This document shows positions 1 through 9,504 of a DNA stretch of 64,000 bases, in pieces. The notes beneath the pieces are model-generated. The model was given only the letters and a program-made list of their open reading frames with translations. It searched no databases and was not told the origin of the DNA. Source of the stretch: Ruminococcus sp. (GTDB lineage: Bacteria; Bacillota; Clostridia; Oscillospirales; Ruminococcaceae). Positions within the stretch are counted from its first letter, which is position 1. The number at the start of each line of letters is the position of its first letter. A program made the translations under genes and the position numbers. The DNA is taken from contig JAFUTU010000054.1 in the NCBI GenBank assembly GCA_017484095.1, forward strand, positions 20,329-84,328. Reading direction: 5' to 3'.

Positions 1-2
1 AT

Positions 3-2294
3 ATAGTTAACTCAAAAGAAGAGCTGCAAAACTTCAACAGAACCGTCGTTAAGCTTGCTGACGAGCTGGGAAAGCCTGTGTGTGCGACGGGTGACGTTCA
101 TTTTATGGACAAGACCGATGCGGCATACAGAGCAGTTATTCAGGATTCTATGGGATTTGCTGACTGTGACAAGCAGCCGCCTCTTTATCTGAAAACCACA
201 CAGGAGATGCTGGAGGAGTTTTCATATCTGGGAGAGGATAAGGCTTTTGAGGTTGTGGTTACTAACCCGAACAAGTTTGCGGATATGGTTGACCCCGATG
301 TCAAGGCTTTCCCTGACGGTACCTACACACCGTTTATCGAGGGCTCGATCTATCAGCTGCAGATAATCTGCTGGAGAAAATGCTGCGAGATATACGGTGA
401 CTGTGACCCCGACACTATCGAAGTGCCTGAGGGCGAGGACGTTGATGTTTCACAGTATTTTGAGGGACATATACCCGATATAGTTTTCCAAAGGCTCAAA
501 AGAGAGCTCGCATCAATAATCAAGCACGGCTTTGCGGTGCTTTATATGATATCACAGAAGCTGGTCGCAAATTCAAATGAGAACGGTTATCAGGTCGGCT
601 CGCGTGGTTCGGTCGGTTCATCGTTCGTAGCTTCGATGTCAGGCATTTCTGAGGTAAATCCTCTGATGCCGCATTATGTATGCAAAAAGTGTCATCACAG
701 CGAATTTATAACTGACGGTTTGGTGGGTTCGGGCTTTGACCTGCCACCGAAGAACTGTCCCGTCTGCGGAGAGGATATGCACAGAGACGGTCACGACATA
801 CCGTTTGAAACGTTCCTGGGCTTTGACGGAGACAAGGCACCTGATATAGACCTCAACTTCTCGGGAGATTATCAGGGCAAGGCTCACCGTTATACAGAAG
901 AGCTGTTCGGTGCGGATCATGTGTTCAAGGCGGGAACTATAGGTGCTGTTCAGGAAAAAACAGCATTCGGTTATGTTATGAAATATCTTGAAAAGAGAAA
1001 GCCTGACCCAGATGCACCGCTCAGAGTTTCAAAGGCGGAGATCGAAAGGCTGAAGCTTGGCTGCTGCGGTATCAAGAGGACGACCTCTCAGCACCCGGGC
1101 GGAATGGTCGTTATACCGGGAGATTATGAGGTGTATGACTTTACGCCTGTGCAGCACCCTGCTGACAAGTCTGATTCTGACATGGTGACTACGCACTTTG
1201 ACTTCCGTGCGATGCATGACCTTATACTGAAGCTCGATGAGCTTGGTCATGATAACCCGACAATGTATAAGTATCTTGAGGACTTCACGGGAATGGACAT
1301 AAATGCCTGCCCGATGTCGGACCCTGATGTGTATTCGCTGTTTACATCTCCAAAGGCACTCGGTGTGACCGAGGAGGATATCCTATGCAAGACGGGAACC
1401 TTAGGGATACCCGAAATGGGAACGCCGTTCGTCCGGCAGATGCTGCTTGATGCGAAGCCGAAGAATTTCTCCGACCTGCTGCAGATATCGGGTCTGTCAC
1501 ACGGAACAGACGTATGGCTCGGTAATGCACAGGAGCTTATCGCTAAGGGCGAGTGCGATATCTCGAACGTTATAGGAACGAGAGACAGCATAATGACATA
1601 CCTTATCTATCACGGTCTGGAACCCAAGAGAGCGTTCAAGATAATGGAGATAACCCGTAAGGGCAAGGCCCCGAAGGATCTGTCCGATGAAATGAAGCAG
1701 GATATGCGCGATCACGGGGTGCCCGAATGGTATATCGAGAGCTGTCTGAAAATAAAGTATATGTTCCCGAAGGCGCACGCAGCAGCTTATGTTACTGCGG
1801 CTATAAGGCTTTGCTGGTTCAAGGTGCATATGCCTATATACTTCTATGCTACATACTTTACCGTAAAGGGCGGAGACTTTGACGCCGAGAGCGCCGTCAG
1901 AGGACGCGACGTTGTAAGGAACAAAATAGAGGAGCTCTCATCAAAGTCGAAGGACGAGCTTTCAGGCAAGGAATCTGATGTGCTTGATATGCTTATGATA
2001 GAGAATGAGATGCTTTGCAGGGGGCTGACCTTCCTGCCTGTTGATATTGCTAAGTCTCACGCAAAGATATTCCGCGTTGAAGACGGGGACAAACTAAGGC
2101 TGCCGTTTGTGGCGCTTGACGGCGTTGGCGACAGCGCTGCCCAGAGCATTTATGAGAAGGCTCAGAACGGAGACTTTATCTCAATAGAGGAATTCCAGCA
2201 GCAAAGCGGAGTTTCCAGCGCAGTAATAGATACGCTTGAGAGGTGCGGCGCTTTCGGTGATATGCCCAAAACTAATCAAATTTCGCTGTTCTGA
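3..2294 (+). CDS. polC: DNA polymerase III alpha subunit, PolC type (5' truncated)
   Basis: This is the C-terminal part of the Gram-positive replicative polymerase. The frame is already open at position 3, so the start, the OB fold, the exonuclease domain and the N-terminal half of the polymerase lie outside the window. The visible part has the PolC zinc-binding insert, with CKKC and CPVC pairs near 660-780, and the acidic catalytic motif PDIDLNFSG near 840. The last residues, QISLF, match a beta-clamp binding motif (QxxLF type), as expected at the PolC C-terminus. No strong Rho-independent terminator follows. The next gene has its own promoter about 45 bases downstream. Confidence 0.96.
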   Translation: MVNSKEELQNFNRTVVKLADELGKPVCATGDVHFMDKTDAAYRAVIQDSMGFADCDKQPPLYLKTTQEMLEEFSYLGEDKAFEVVVTNPNKFADMVDPDVKAFPDGTYTPFIEGSIYQLQIICWRKCCEIYGDCDPDTIEVPEGEDVDVSQYFEGHIPDIVFQRLKRELASIIKHGFAVLYMISQKLVANSNENGYQVGSRGSVGSSFVASMSGISEVNPLMPHYVCKKCHHSEFITDGLVGSGFDLPPKNCPVCGEDMHRDGHDIPFETFLGFDGDKAPDIDLNFSGDYQGKAHRYTEELFGADHVFKAGTIGAVQEKTAFGYVMKYLEKRKPDPDAPLRVSKAEIERLKLGCCGIKRTTSQHPGGMVVIPGDYEVYDFTPVQHPADKSDSDMVTTHFDFRAMHDLILKLDELGHDNPTMYKYLEDFTGMDINACPMSDPDVYSLFTSPKALGVTEEDILCKTGTLGIPEMGTPFVRQMLLDAKPKNFSDLLQISGLSHGTDVWLGNAQELIAKGECDISNVIGTRDSIMTYLIYHGLEPKRAFKIMEITRKGKAPKDLSDEMKQDMRDHGVPEWYIESCLKIKYMFPKAHAAAYVTAAIRLCWFKVHMPIYFYATYFTVKGGDFDAESAVRGRDVVRNKIEELSSKSKDELSGKESDVLDMLMIENEMLCRGLTFLPVDIAKSHAKIFRVEDGDKLRLPFVALDGVGDSAAQSIYEKAQNGDFISIEEFQQQSGVSSAVIDTLERCGAFGDMPKTNQISLF

Positions 2295-2337
2295 CAGTGA
2301 AAAGCGCCAAAAATCTGCGAGAGGTGCGTCGGCACTG

Positions 2338-2366
2338 TTGACAAGGGAATAAAAATGTGGTATCAT
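2338..2366 (+). promoter_or_regulatory. Sigma-A-like promoter of the his operon
   Basis: A perfect -35 box TTGACA (2338-2343) is followed after 17 bases by TATCAT (2361-2366). Transcription would start near 2373. That leaves a leader of only about 57 bases before hisZ, too short for a T-box riboswitch. Confidence 0.75.
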
Positions 2367-2402
2367 GCTACTATGATACTATAGTAGCACTTTACTATGA
2401 TA
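2361..2402 (+). promoter_or_regulatory. Candidate operator over the his promoter start site
   Basis: Several symmetric elements overlap the -10 box and the expected start. GCTACTAT (2367-2374) and ATAGTAGC (2381-2388) form an 8-base inverted repeat with a 6-base loop. ACTATGATA occurs directly repeated at 2370 and 2394. TATCAT (the -10) is inverted as ATGATA at 2373. The placement suits a repressor. TrpR-family HisR/YerC regulators of his genes are known in Firmicutes, but the match to such a site is an inference. Confidence 0.45.
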
Positions 2403-2429
2403 AATTAAGCGAAAGCGAAAGGGATCACA

Positions 2430-3629
2430 ATGAAAAGATACGATCTTATAACACCTGAAGGAACAAGAGATCTGCTGTTTGACGAGTGCCTTGCAAGACG
2501 TGAGGTAGAGCATAAGCTGAGCGAGCTGTTCTCGGGGTCGGGATACAGTGAGGTAGTAACGCCCGGAATAGAGTTTTACGATGTGTTCAGCGGAAGCTCA
2601 CGCAATTTCAGGCAGGAGAACCTATACAAGATGACGGACTCGAAAGGGCGGCTGATAGTTATGCGCCCCGATTCGACTATACCGATAGCAAGACTGGTGG
2701 CAACAAGGCTGAAGGACGCAGAGCTGCCTTTGAGGCTGTTCTACAATCAGAGCATTTTTGAGAACAACGCTCTTTTAAAGGGCAGGTCTGACGAGAATGT
2801 TCAGGCAGGTATAGAGCTTATTGGCGGTGAGAACAGCAAGAGGGCTGACTATGAGGTGCTCTGCACGGCGGTCGAGGCACTTTCGGAGTTTGACAGGGAT
2901 AATTTCAGGCTCGAGCTCGGACATATAGGATATTTTAAAGAGCTGGTCGCAAAGCTTGATGTTGATGAGGGCGTGCGCGAGGATATCAGAATGCTGATAT
3001 CGACCAAGAACTATCCTGCACTGAATGATCTGCTGGCAGAGGTAGGCGAGAGCCCCGTGACAAATGCTTTGAAGCAGCTGCCCGCACTGTTCGGCGGTGC
3101 AGAGGTGTTCGATAAGGCTGCTGAGATATACACTGATGATAAGATAACAGGTATCCTTTATAACCTCAGGGAGGAATACGAGAGACTTTCAAAGCTCGGT
3201 TACGAGGGCAAGATATCGGTCGATCTCGGTATTGTCAGCCATACGGCTTACTATACGGGTATAGTTTTCAAGGGCTATCTTTCTGAGATAGGGCAGGCAG
3301 TGCTTAAGGGCGGCCGCTATGACGGACTTATCGGCGAATTCGGAAAGGAATGTACGGCAGTAGGCTTCGGAATAAATGTCGGAGCAGTAGCACGACATCT
3401 TACGAGGATAGGCGAAAGGTTTGAGCTGAAGGTGCCCGATGCGATAGTATACGGCGAAAAAGGTCATGTGGTAGAAGCCATAAGCTACGCTCAGAAGCTC
3501 GTCAAGGACGGAGCAGTGGTCGAGAATTCACTTTTCAATACCTATGACGAAACTGTTGAATATGCAAAAAGACGCGGCATAAAAAAGATTATCAGGGTCG
3601 CCGAGGAGATCGGCGAGACCGAGATATGA
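2430..3629 (+). CDS. hisZ: ATP phosphoribosyltransferase regulatory subunit HisZ
   Basis: HisZ is a catalytically inactive relative of histidyl-tRNA synthetase. It assembles with short HisG and confers activity and histidine feedback in the first step of histidine synthesis. The 399-residue product shows the class II synthetase-like core: an N-terminal ITPEGTRDLLF segment, a motif-2-like stretch ENLYKMTD...MRPDSTIPIARL at about residues 64-90, and GGRYDGL near residue 294. It is too short for HisS and lacks an obvious anticodon-binding domain, and hisG follows directly. It opens the his operon, 64 bases after the -10 box, with a purine-rich ribosome site (GAAAGGGA). Confidence 0.95.
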   Translation: MKRYDLITPEGTRDLLFDECLARREVEHKLSELFSGSGYSEVVTPGIEFYDVFSGSSRNFRQENLYKMTDSKGRLIVMRPDSTIPIARLVATRLKDAELPLRLFYNQSIFENNALLKGRSDENVQAGIELIGGENSKRADYEVLCTAVEALSEFDRDNFRLELGHIGYFKELVAKLDVDEGVREDIRMLISTKNYPALNDLLAEVGESPVTNALKQLPALFGGAEVFDKAAEIYTDDKITGILYNLREEYERLSKLGYEGKISVDLGIVSHTAYYTGIVFKGYLSEIGQAVLKGGRYDGLIGEFGKECTAVGFGINVGAVARHLTRIGERFELKVPDAIVYGEKGHVVEAISYAQKLVKDGAVVENSLFNTYDETVEYAKRRGIKKIIRVAEEIGETEI

Positions 3630-3652
3630 GCTGCTGTAAGGAGATCTGACAG

Positions 3653-4294
3653 ATGAATAAACCGCTTAGGATAGCCCTCACAAAGGGCAGACTTGAAAAA
3701 GATACGGTCGGGCTGCTTGAAAAAATAGGGTTTGACTGTACGGCTGTGCGTGAAAAGGGCAGAAAGCTGATACTGCCTGTTGAGGACGCTAATGCCGAGG
3801 TAGTGCTCGCTAAGGCAAATGATGTTATAACCTATGTAGAGCACGGTGTTTGTGATATGGGCGTTGTAGGCAAGGACACCATTATGGAGATGCAGGGAAA
3901 GTTCTTTGAAATGGTAGACCTTGGCTTCGGAAGGTGCAAGTTTGCGCTGGCTGTAAAAAAGGGAAGCGACTTTTACGGCGGCTTCGGGGTTAAGACCGTT
4001 GCAACGAAATATCCGAATATCACAAGAAAGTTCTTTGAAGACAAGGGCATGGACGTTGAGATAATCAAGATCGAGGGCTCTGTTGAGCTGGCACCGCTTC
4101 TGGCGCTGGCAGACGGTATCGTTGATATAGTTGAGACAGGTACCACACTTAAAGAGAACGGACTTGAGGTGATAGAGGACGTTTGTCCGATATCGGCGAG
4201 GCTGATAGTTAATATGGTAAGTTTAAAGCTCAGGCAGAAAGAGATAGAGGATTTTGTTGAGCTGATAGAGAAAAATCTGGAAAGGAAAGCTTAA
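3653..4294 (+). CDS. hisG: ATP phosphoribosyltransferase catalytic subunit, short form
   Basis: HisG condenses ATP and PRPP to phosphoribosyl-ATP, the committed step of histidine synthesis. The product has 213 residues, the short form that lacks the C-terminal regulatory domain and needs HisZ, which is encoded just upstream. The family signature EGSVELAPLLALADGIVD lies near residues 140-157, followed by ETGTTLKENGL. The start has a good ribosome site (AAGGAGA). Only one base separates its stop from hisD. Confidence 0.97.
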   Translation: MNKPLRIALTKGRLEKDTVGLLEKIGFDCTAVREKGRKLILPVEDANAEVVLAKANDVITYVEHGVCDMGVVGKDTIMEMQGKFFEMVDLGFGRCKFALAVKKGSDFYGGFGVKTVATKYPNITRKFFEDKGMDVEIIKIEGSVELAPLLALADGIVDIVETGTTLKENGLEVIEDVCPISARLIVNMVSLKLRQKEIEDFVELIEKNLERKA

Positions 4295-4295
4295 A

Positions 4296-5591
4296 ATGAT
4301 AGACATAAAAAAGATATATGTCAACGGCAGCGATGAGGTAGAGTTTTTCAAGCAGCTCGAAAAGAGAAGCGGAGAGACAGACAAGAAAGTGACTGCTGTT
4401 GTAAATGAGATAATCGAAAATGTAAAGGAAAACGGAGACAGTGCAGTAAAGGCTTATACCGAAAAGTTTGACGGAAAGCTGCCCGAATACTATGAGGTGC
4501 CGAGAGAGGTCATAAATGACGCTCTTACCGAGGCTGACCCGAGATTTGTGGATGCACTGCTCAATGCTATCGCAAACATAACCGACTTTCACCAGAGACA
4601 GAAGTCTCAGAGCTTTGTAAATGCAAGGGCTGACGGCTGTGTGATGGGTCAGAAGGTAAGGGGACTTAACCGTGTAGGACTTTATGTGCCGGGCGGTACG
4701 GCTGCTTATCCTTCATCGGTGCTGATGAATGCGGTGCCTGCAAAGATAGCGGGGGTAAATGAGATAATTATGGTAACACCCCCTTTGAAGGACGGTACCC
4801 CCAACAAGGATATTCTTGTGGCGGCTGCTCTTTGCGGTGTTGACAGGGTGTTTATGTCGGGCGGAGCACAGGCTATCGCGGCGCTGGCTTACGGCACTGA
4901 GGAGATACCTAAGGTCGACAAGATCGTAGGCCCCGGAAACATCTATGTGGCAACTGCCAAGAAGCTTCTTTACGGAACTGTGGATATTGATATGGTCGCA
5001 GGCCCCAGTGAGATACTGGTAATGGCTGATGATACGGCAGAGCCTAAATTCGTGGCGGCTGACCTTATGTCTCAGGCAGAGCATGATGTGCTGGCGTCTG
5101 CTATTCTGGTAACAACAAGCGAGAGAGTGGCAGATGAGACGATAAAAGAGATAGACAGGCAGATGCAGTATCTTGAGAGAAAAGAGATCATTGAAAAGTC
5201 GCTGACAAACTACGGCGCTGTGATGATCTGTGAGACAGCAGATCAGGCTGTTGAGATGGCTAACCGCTGTGCTCCAGAGCACCTTGAGGTGTTGTTCGAG
5301 AATCCGATGGAGTATGTCGGAAGGCTCGATAATGCAGGTTCTGTGTTCCTTGGTTCTTATGCTTCGGAACCGCTGGGCGACTATTATGCAGGACCTAATC
5401 ACGTTCTTCCTACAAGCGGAACTGCAAGGTTCTTCTCACCTCTGGGAGTGAACAGCTTCGAGAAGCGTTCAAGCTTTATTTACTATACGGAGGACGCACT
5501 TAGGGAGGCTAAGGACGATATAGTTCTGGTAGCTGAGAGAGAGGGTCTGACGGCTCACGCAAATGCTATCAAGGTAAGGTTCGAGGACTGA
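4296..5591 (+). CDS. hisD: Histidinol dehydrogenase
   Basis: HisD is a zinc enzyme that oxidises histidinol to histidine in two NAD-dependent steps, the last two reactions of the pathway. The 431-residue product has the normal family length. Recognisable motifs are LYVPGGTAAYPSSVLMNA near residue 130, GPGNIYVATAKK near 212, DMVAGPSEILV near 230, SQAEHD near 260 and CAPEHLEV near 325. It lies tightly behind hisG. A 74-base gap with a short GC-rich hairpin (CGCC-gca-GGCG) precedes hisB. Confidence 0.98.
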   Translation: MIDIKKIYVNGSDEVEFFKQLEKRSGETDKKVTAVVNEIIENVKENGDSAVKAYTEKFDGKLPEYYEVPREVINDALTEADPRFVDALLNAIANITDFHQRQKSQSFVNARADGCVMGQKVRGLNRVGLYVPGGTAAYPSSVLMNAVPAKIAGVNEIIMVTPPLKDGTPNKDILVAAALCGVDRVFMSGGAQAIAALAYGTEEIPKVDKIVGPGNIYVATAKKLLYGTVDIDMVAGPSEILVMADDTAEPKFVAADLMSQAEHDVLASAILVTTSERVADETIKEIDRQMQYLERKEIIEKSLTNYGAVMICETADQAVEMANRCAPEHLEVLFENPMEYVGRLDNAGSVFLGSYASEPLGDYYAGPNHVLPTSGTARFFSPLGVNSFEKRSSFIYYTEDALREAKDDIVLVAEREGLTAHANAIKVRFED

Positions 5592-5665
5592 GACACTTTT
5601 CGCCGCAGGCGGAAGTTCTGTATAACACGCAATCAAGATCAGAGCATCGATAAGAGGATATTATT

Positions 5666-6244
5666 ATGAGAATTTCAGAAATCAAAAGAAAGACCAAGGA
5701 GACCGATATCGAGGTGTTTGTAAAGCTCGACGGTGAGGGCAAGGTAAATATCGACACAGGTATCGGCTTTTTTGACCATATGCTTACTGCTTTCGGCGTT
5801 CACAGCGGTATTGACCTCGATGTGAAATGCAAGGGCGATCTTTACGTTGACGGACATCACTCTGTTGAGGACGTTGGCATCTGCATAGGAAAGGCATTTG
5901 CCGAGGCTCTTGGTGATAAGGGCGGTATAGCTCGCTACGGTTCGGCTTATGTGCCTATGGACGAGGCGCTGTGCTTTTGTGCGCTTGATATAAGCGGAAG
6001 ACCGTTTCTGGTATTCAATGCAGACTTCAGTGATGACAGAGTCGGCGAGTTCGATACCTGCCTGACAGAAGAGTTTTTCAGGGCGTTTGCTTTCAATGCA
6101 GGTATAACTCTGCACGTAATGGAGTATTACGGAAAGAACGATCACCACATAATAGAGGCTATGTTCAAGGCTGTCGCTCACGCGCTTAAAGATGCTATGG
6201 CTCAGACAGGCGGCGGAGTGCTTTCTACTAAGGGAGTTTTATAA
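5666..6244 (+). CDS. hisB: Imidazoleglycerol-phosphate dehydratase
   Basis: HisB removes water from imidazoleglycerol phosphate using a manganese centre. The 192-residue product is the monofunctional dehydratase with no histidinol-phosphatase domain. Its two metal-binding repeats are visible: HHSVEDVGICIGKAF near residue 63 and DHHIIEAMFKAVAHAL near residue 158. FFDHML, also typical, is near residue 36. The stop codon overlaps the hisH start by one base, so translation is probably coupled. Confidence 0.98.
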   Translation: MRISEIKRKTKETDIEVFVKLDGEGKVNIDTGIGFFDHMLTAFGVHSGIDLDVKCKGDLYVDGHHSVEDVGICIGKAFAEALGDKGGIARYGSAYVPMDEALCFCALDISGRPFLVFNADFSDDRVGEFDTCLTEEFFRAFAFNAGITLHVMEYYGKNDHHIIEAMFKAVAHALKDAMAQTGGGVLSTKGVL

Positions 6245-6849
6245 TGATAGCGATAATCGACTACGGCGCAGGAAATATTTTTTCGGTAAAAAATGCGCTC
6301 GATCATCTGGGATATGAGAGCAATCTAACTGATAAGAAGGATATAATAGCTCAGGCTGATGCGGTCATACTTCCCGGAGTGGGAGCGTTTCCGTGGGCTA
6401 TGAATATGCTGGAGCTCAGCGGCCTTGTAGATGTGATAAAGGACGCAGCAGTAACAAAGCCGTTTCTTGGGATATGCCTGGGTATGCAGCTGCTGTTCGA
6501 GAAAAGCTATGAGTTTGAAGAGAGAAAGGGGCTCGGGCTTATCGAGGGGTATGTTGACAGGATTACCGACCCCGATCTCATCATACCGCATATGGGCTGG
6601 AACAAGCTTGAGATAAACCACCGGTGCAAGCTATTTGACGGCTTAGGAGAAGACGAGTACGTTTATTTCGTACATTCATACAAGGCGTTTTGTGATGACA
6701 AGAGCTTATATTCCTACTGTGAGTACGGTTCACGAGTGCCTGCGGTGGTAGGCGACGGAAAATACGTTTTCGGCTGCCAGTTCCACCCTGAGAAGAGCGG
6801 ACGCACAGGACTGAGGATACTTAAAAACTTTGCGGAGCTAAAGGCATAG
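6244..6849 (+). CDS. hisH: Imidazole glycerol phosphate synthase, glutaminase subunit
   Basis: HisH hydrolyses glutamine and channels ammonia to HisF. The 201-residue product has the class I glutamine amidotransferase layout. IDYGAGNIFSVKNAL is at the N-terminus, the nucleophile Cys78 lies in GICLGMQLLFE, and the His-Glu pair lies in FHPEKSG near residue 180. Its partner hisF is not adjacent; a methyltransferase gene lies between them. Confidence 0.98.
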   Translation: MIAIIDYGAGNIFSVKNALDHLGYESNLTDKKDIIAQADAVILPGVGAFPWAMNMLELSGLVDVIKDAAVTKPFLGICLGMQLLFEKSYEFEERKGLGLIEGYVDRITDPDLIIPHMGWNKLEINHRCKLFDGLGEDEYVYFVHSYKAFCDDKSLYSYCEYGSRVPAVVGDGKYVFGCQFHPEKSGRTGLRILKNFAELKA

Positions 6850-6851
6850 CT

Positions 6852-7637
6852 ATGGAGATCACGAAGAGAGATATTGACGGCGGCAAAGCATTTGACTGGG
6901 GAAAAGCATCTGATGATTATGCCAGATACAGAGACATCTACCCCGAACAGTTTTATAAGCTGCTGACAGACAGAGGACTTTGCATCTCGGGACAGAGAGT
7001 GCTGGATATCGGAACGGGCACAGGTGTTATTCCAAGAAATATGTACCGATTCGGCGCTGAATGGGTCGGCGCGGATATCAGCTCTGAGCAGATCGCTCAG
7101 GCAAAGAAACTTTCCGAGGGAATGGATATTGACTATATAGTATCGTCTGCTGAGGGTATTGATCTGCCTGACGGAAGCTTTGATGTGATAACTGCCTGTC
7201 AGTGCTATTGGTATTTCGATCATAAGGTAACGGCAGAGCTGTTTTCAAGGCTGCTGAAACCAAACGGAAAGCTTGTGCTGCTGCTTATGGACTGGCTGCC
7301 TTTTGAGGACGAGCTGGCAAGAAAGACCGAAGAGCTGGTGCTCAAATACAATCCTGATTGGACGGGTGCGGGGGAGACCTTCAAGCCGTTATATGTGCCT
7401 GAGGAGTACGGCTCCTTCTTTGAGAAGACTGACAGCGCTGAGATCAGGCTGCCTGTGCATTTTACCCGTGAGAGCTGGAACGGCAGGATAAAGGCGTGCA
7501 GAGGTATCGGAGCTTCATCTCTGAGCGAAGAGATGAAGGCTGCATGGGAAAAGGAGCATATAAAGCTTCTGGAGAATCAGCCTGAGGAATTTGATGTTTT
7601 GCATATAGCATCGTTCGCGGTGCTCACCAAGAGATAA
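6852..7637 (+). CDS. Class I SAM-dependent methyltransferase within the his operon
   Basis: The product has 261 residues with a Rossmann-type methyltransferase core. Motif I is [15 protein letters not shown] near residues 50-64, the acidic end of strand 2 is GADIS near 75, and a [16 protein letters not shown] segment near 108-123 corresponds to motif IV. The substrate cannot be told from sequence. The gene starts two bases after hisH and ends 11 bases before hisF, so it is clearly co-transcribed. It occupies the position where hisA is often found. It is not a HisA: no beta-barrel phosphate-binding motif is present. Confidence 0.9.
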   Translation: MEITKRDIDGGKAFDWGKASDDYARYRDIYPEQFYKLLTDRGLCISGQRVLDIGTGTGVIPRNMYRFGAEWVGADISSEQIAQAKKLSEGMDIDYIVSSAEGIDLPDGSFDVITACQCYWYFDHKVTAELFSRLLKPNGKLVLLLMDWLPFEDELARKTEELVLKYNPDWTGAGETFKPLYVPEEYGSFFEKTDSAEIRLPVHFTRESWNGRIKACRGIGASSLSEEMKAAWEKEHIKLLENQPEEFDVLHIASFAVLTKR

Positions 7638-7648
7638 GGAGGCATAAA

Positions 7649-8404
7649 ATGCTTGCCAAAAGAATAATACCCTGCCTTGATGTGCGTGACGGAAAGGTAG
7701 TTAAGGGTGTGAATTTTGAGGGGATAAAAGAGGTCGGAGACCCTGTGGAGTGCGCCTATGAGTACGATCAGCAGGGCGCCGATGAGATAGTTTTCTACGA
7801 TATCACTGCTTCTCACGAGGGCAGAGGAGTTATCCTTGATGTGGTTCGGGAGACTGCGAAAAAAGTTTTCGTGCCCCTTACAGTCGGCGGCGGCATCAAG
7901 AACGTTGACGACATAAGAAATACTTTGAGGGCAGGCGCCGATAAGGTGTCGGTAAACTCTCAGGCTGTGCAGAATCCTCAGCTCATCAAAGAGGGCGCTG
8001 ATATTTTCGGCAGCCAGTGTATCTGCGTGGGTGTAGATGCAAAGATGATAAGTCCAAATAAATGGACAGTTTATATCAACGGCGGCAGAATAGATATGAA
8101 GATAGACCTTATCGACTGGGTGAAAAAGTGCGAGCAGCTCGGAGCAGGCGAGATATGCCTGAATTCTATTGACACTGACGGTGTTCGTGGAGGCTTTGAC
8201 ATACCGATGCTTAAAGCTGTGGTCGATGCGGTGCAGATACCTGTTATAGCATCGGGCGGTGCGGGAAAGCTCGGCGATTTTGCCGATGCATTTTTAAAGA
8301 CCGATTGCTCGGCGGCACTGGCAGCATCTCTTTTCCATTTTAAGGAGCTGACTGTCGGACAGGTCAAGGACGACTGCCGTTCTAAAGGCATTATTGTGAG
8401 GTAA
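7649..8404 (+). CDS. hisF: Imidazole glycerol phosphate synthase, cyclase subunit
   Basis: HisF is the barrel-shaped cyclase that uses ammonia from HisH to form imidazoleglycerol phosphate and AICAR. The 251-residue product begins [20 protein letters not shown], with catalytic Asp11. The second catalytic Asp lies in VGVDAK near residue 130. Phosphate-binding turns VGGGI and ASGGAG are present. A strong ribosome site (AAGGAGG) precedes the start. The related isomerase HisA is not in this operon, and nothing in this sequence suggests it does both jobs. Confidence 0.97.
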   Translation: MLAKRIIPCLDVRDGKVVKGVNFEGIKEVGDPVECAYEYDQQGADEIVFYDITASHEGRGVILDVVRETAKKVFVPLTVGGGIKNVDDIRNTLRAGADKVSVNSQAVQNPQLIKEGADIFGSQCICVGVDAKMISPNKWTVYINGGRIDMKIDLIDWVKKCEQLGAGEICLNSIDTDGVRGGFDIPMLKAVVDAVQIPVIASGGAGKLGDFADAFLKTDCSAALAASLFHFKELTVGQVKDDCRSKGIIVR

Positions 8405-8406
8405 TT

Positions 8407-8760
8407 ATGAGTAAGGTAAAGATAGATATAAACGATCTGGATAAGTATTTTCAAAAAAGTGAGCTGATACCTGCGATAGCCTATGAGGTCGACACAAAAA
8501 CAGTGCTGATGCTCGCATATATGAACAAAGAAAGCCTTAAAAAGACGCTTGAGACCGGCTACACCTGGTACTGGAGCCGCTCCCGTCAGGAGCTTTGGAA
8601 CAAGGGTGCTACAAGCGGCCATCTTCAAAAGGTAGTCAGTGTATATTCCGACTGTGACGACGACACGCTGCTTATAAATGTGAGACAGACAGGTGCTGCC
8701 TGCCATACAGGCTCATACAGCTGCTTCTTTAATGAGATGTATAATGAGGAGGAAGAATAA
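8407..8760 (+). CDS. hisI: Phosphoribosyl-AMP cyclohydrolase
   Basis: HisI opens the adenine ring of phosphoribosyl-AMP in the third step of histidine synthesis. The 117-residue protein is the stand-alone form. It shows [19 protein letters not shown] near residue 57, the metal-binding DCDDDTLL near residue 81, and the paired cysteines of [13 protein letters not shown] near residues 97-109. It starts two bases after hisF, and its stop abuts the hisE start. Confidence 0.97.
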   Translation: MSKVKIDINDLDKYFQKSELIPAIAYEVDTKTVLMLAYMNKESLKKTLETGYTWYWSRSRQELWNKGATSGHLQKVVSVYSDCDDDTLLINVRQTGAACHTGSYSCFFNEMYNEEEE

Positions 8761-9099
8761 ATGACCGTATATCAGGAAATATTTGAAGTGTTGAAGGCAA
8801 GGAAGGAACAGTTCGATAAGGGTGAGGCTCCCGAGAAGAGCTACACCTGCTACCTCTATCATCAGGGCGTTGACAAGATCTGCAAGAAGGTCGGAGAAGA
8901 GGCTGCCGAGACGATAATCGCAGCTAAGAATGGCGACAATGACGAACTGAAAAACGAGATAAACGATCTGTTATATCACGTTATGGTGCTGGCGGTAAAT
9001 CAGGGACTTGACTGGGCTGACGTTGAGAAAGTGCTCGATGAAAGAAATGAGAAGATAGGAAACCTGAAACAGTTCAAAACGGTAGATAAGAATACCTGA
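8761..9099 (+). CDS. hisE: Phosphoribosyl-ATP pyrophosphatase
   Basis: HisE converts phosphoribosyl-ATP to phosphoribosyl-AMP. The 112-residue product is the usual size and has the MazG-like helical motifs SYTCYLYHQGVDKICKKVGE and EEAAETIIAAKN, followed by ELKNEINDLLYHVMVL. It directly abuts hisI, so HisI and HisE are separate proteins here and not the fused form of many proteobacteria. It is the last recognisable histidine gene of the operon. Confidence 0.97.
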   Translation: MTVYQEIFEVLKARKEQFDKGEAPEKSYTCYLYHQGVDKICKKVGEEAAETIIAAKNGDNDELKNEINDLLYHVMVLAVNQGLDWADVEKVLDERNEKIGNLKQFKTVDKNT

Positions 9100-9109
9100 T
9101 CGGAGAATT

Positions 9110-9487
9110 ATGAGTCTGACAAAAAGACAAAGAGTATATACGCGCGCTATCGGCATTGTGTTGACTGTGCCGGGTGCATTGATGGTGCTGTTCAGCGTTT
9201 TTATACTGATATTCGGAAGCCGTTCAGAAGCCAGATTCACAAAATATGTTATACTCAAAAAGGGCATTAAGGTAATGAACCACTATGAGTATATTGTGGA
9301 CGGTGAAACTTATGAGTTTACCGACCGTGTGGACAGAGACGATGCAGGCAAAGAGGGTGACACTGTTATCGTCAGGTATCTGAGCTTTGCGCCGAATGTG
9401 AACTTTGACAGAAATGTTCTTATCATAGGCTCGATGCTGTTGGTTTTCGGCGTGCTGATAATAGGCGCCGACAGAGATAATGAATAA
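9110..9487 (+). CDS. Small membrane protein, DUF3592-like
   Basis: The 125-residue product has two membrane segments, at about residues 14-36 and 104-121. They flank a soluble region of about 65 residues containing YEYIVDGETYEFTDRV and GDTVIVRYLSFAPNVN. This hairpin topology with a beta-rich middle resembles DUF3592 proteins. No catalytic motif is seen. It starts ten bases after hisE and may be a late member of the his transcript, although no functional link to histidine is evident. Confidence 0.8.
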   Translation: MSLTKRQRVYTRAIGIVLTVPGALMVLFSVFILIFGSRSEARFTKYVILKKGIKVMNHYEYIVDGETYEFTDRVDRDDAGKEGDTVIVRYLSFAPNVNFDRNVLIIGSMLLVFGVLIIGADRDNE

Positions 9488-9504
9488 AATCTGCACACAA
9501 GTGA

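Noticed and set aside
2367..2429. T-box or other leader riboswitch for the his operon
   Set aside because: The leader from the predicted start is only about 57 bases and has no room for a T-box. The symmetric repeats fit a DNA operator better.
3189..3467. Many further minus-strand frames of 60-130 codons across the his, fab and rnf operons
   Set aside because: All are fully nested opposite or within strongly supported genes, without ribosome sites or recognisable domains.
4713..5402. A 229-codon open frame antisense to hisD
   Set aside because: It lies wholly opposite a strongly supported hisD, has no ribosome site and translates to a composition unlike real proteins (Cys, His and Arg-rich); it is a shadow frame.
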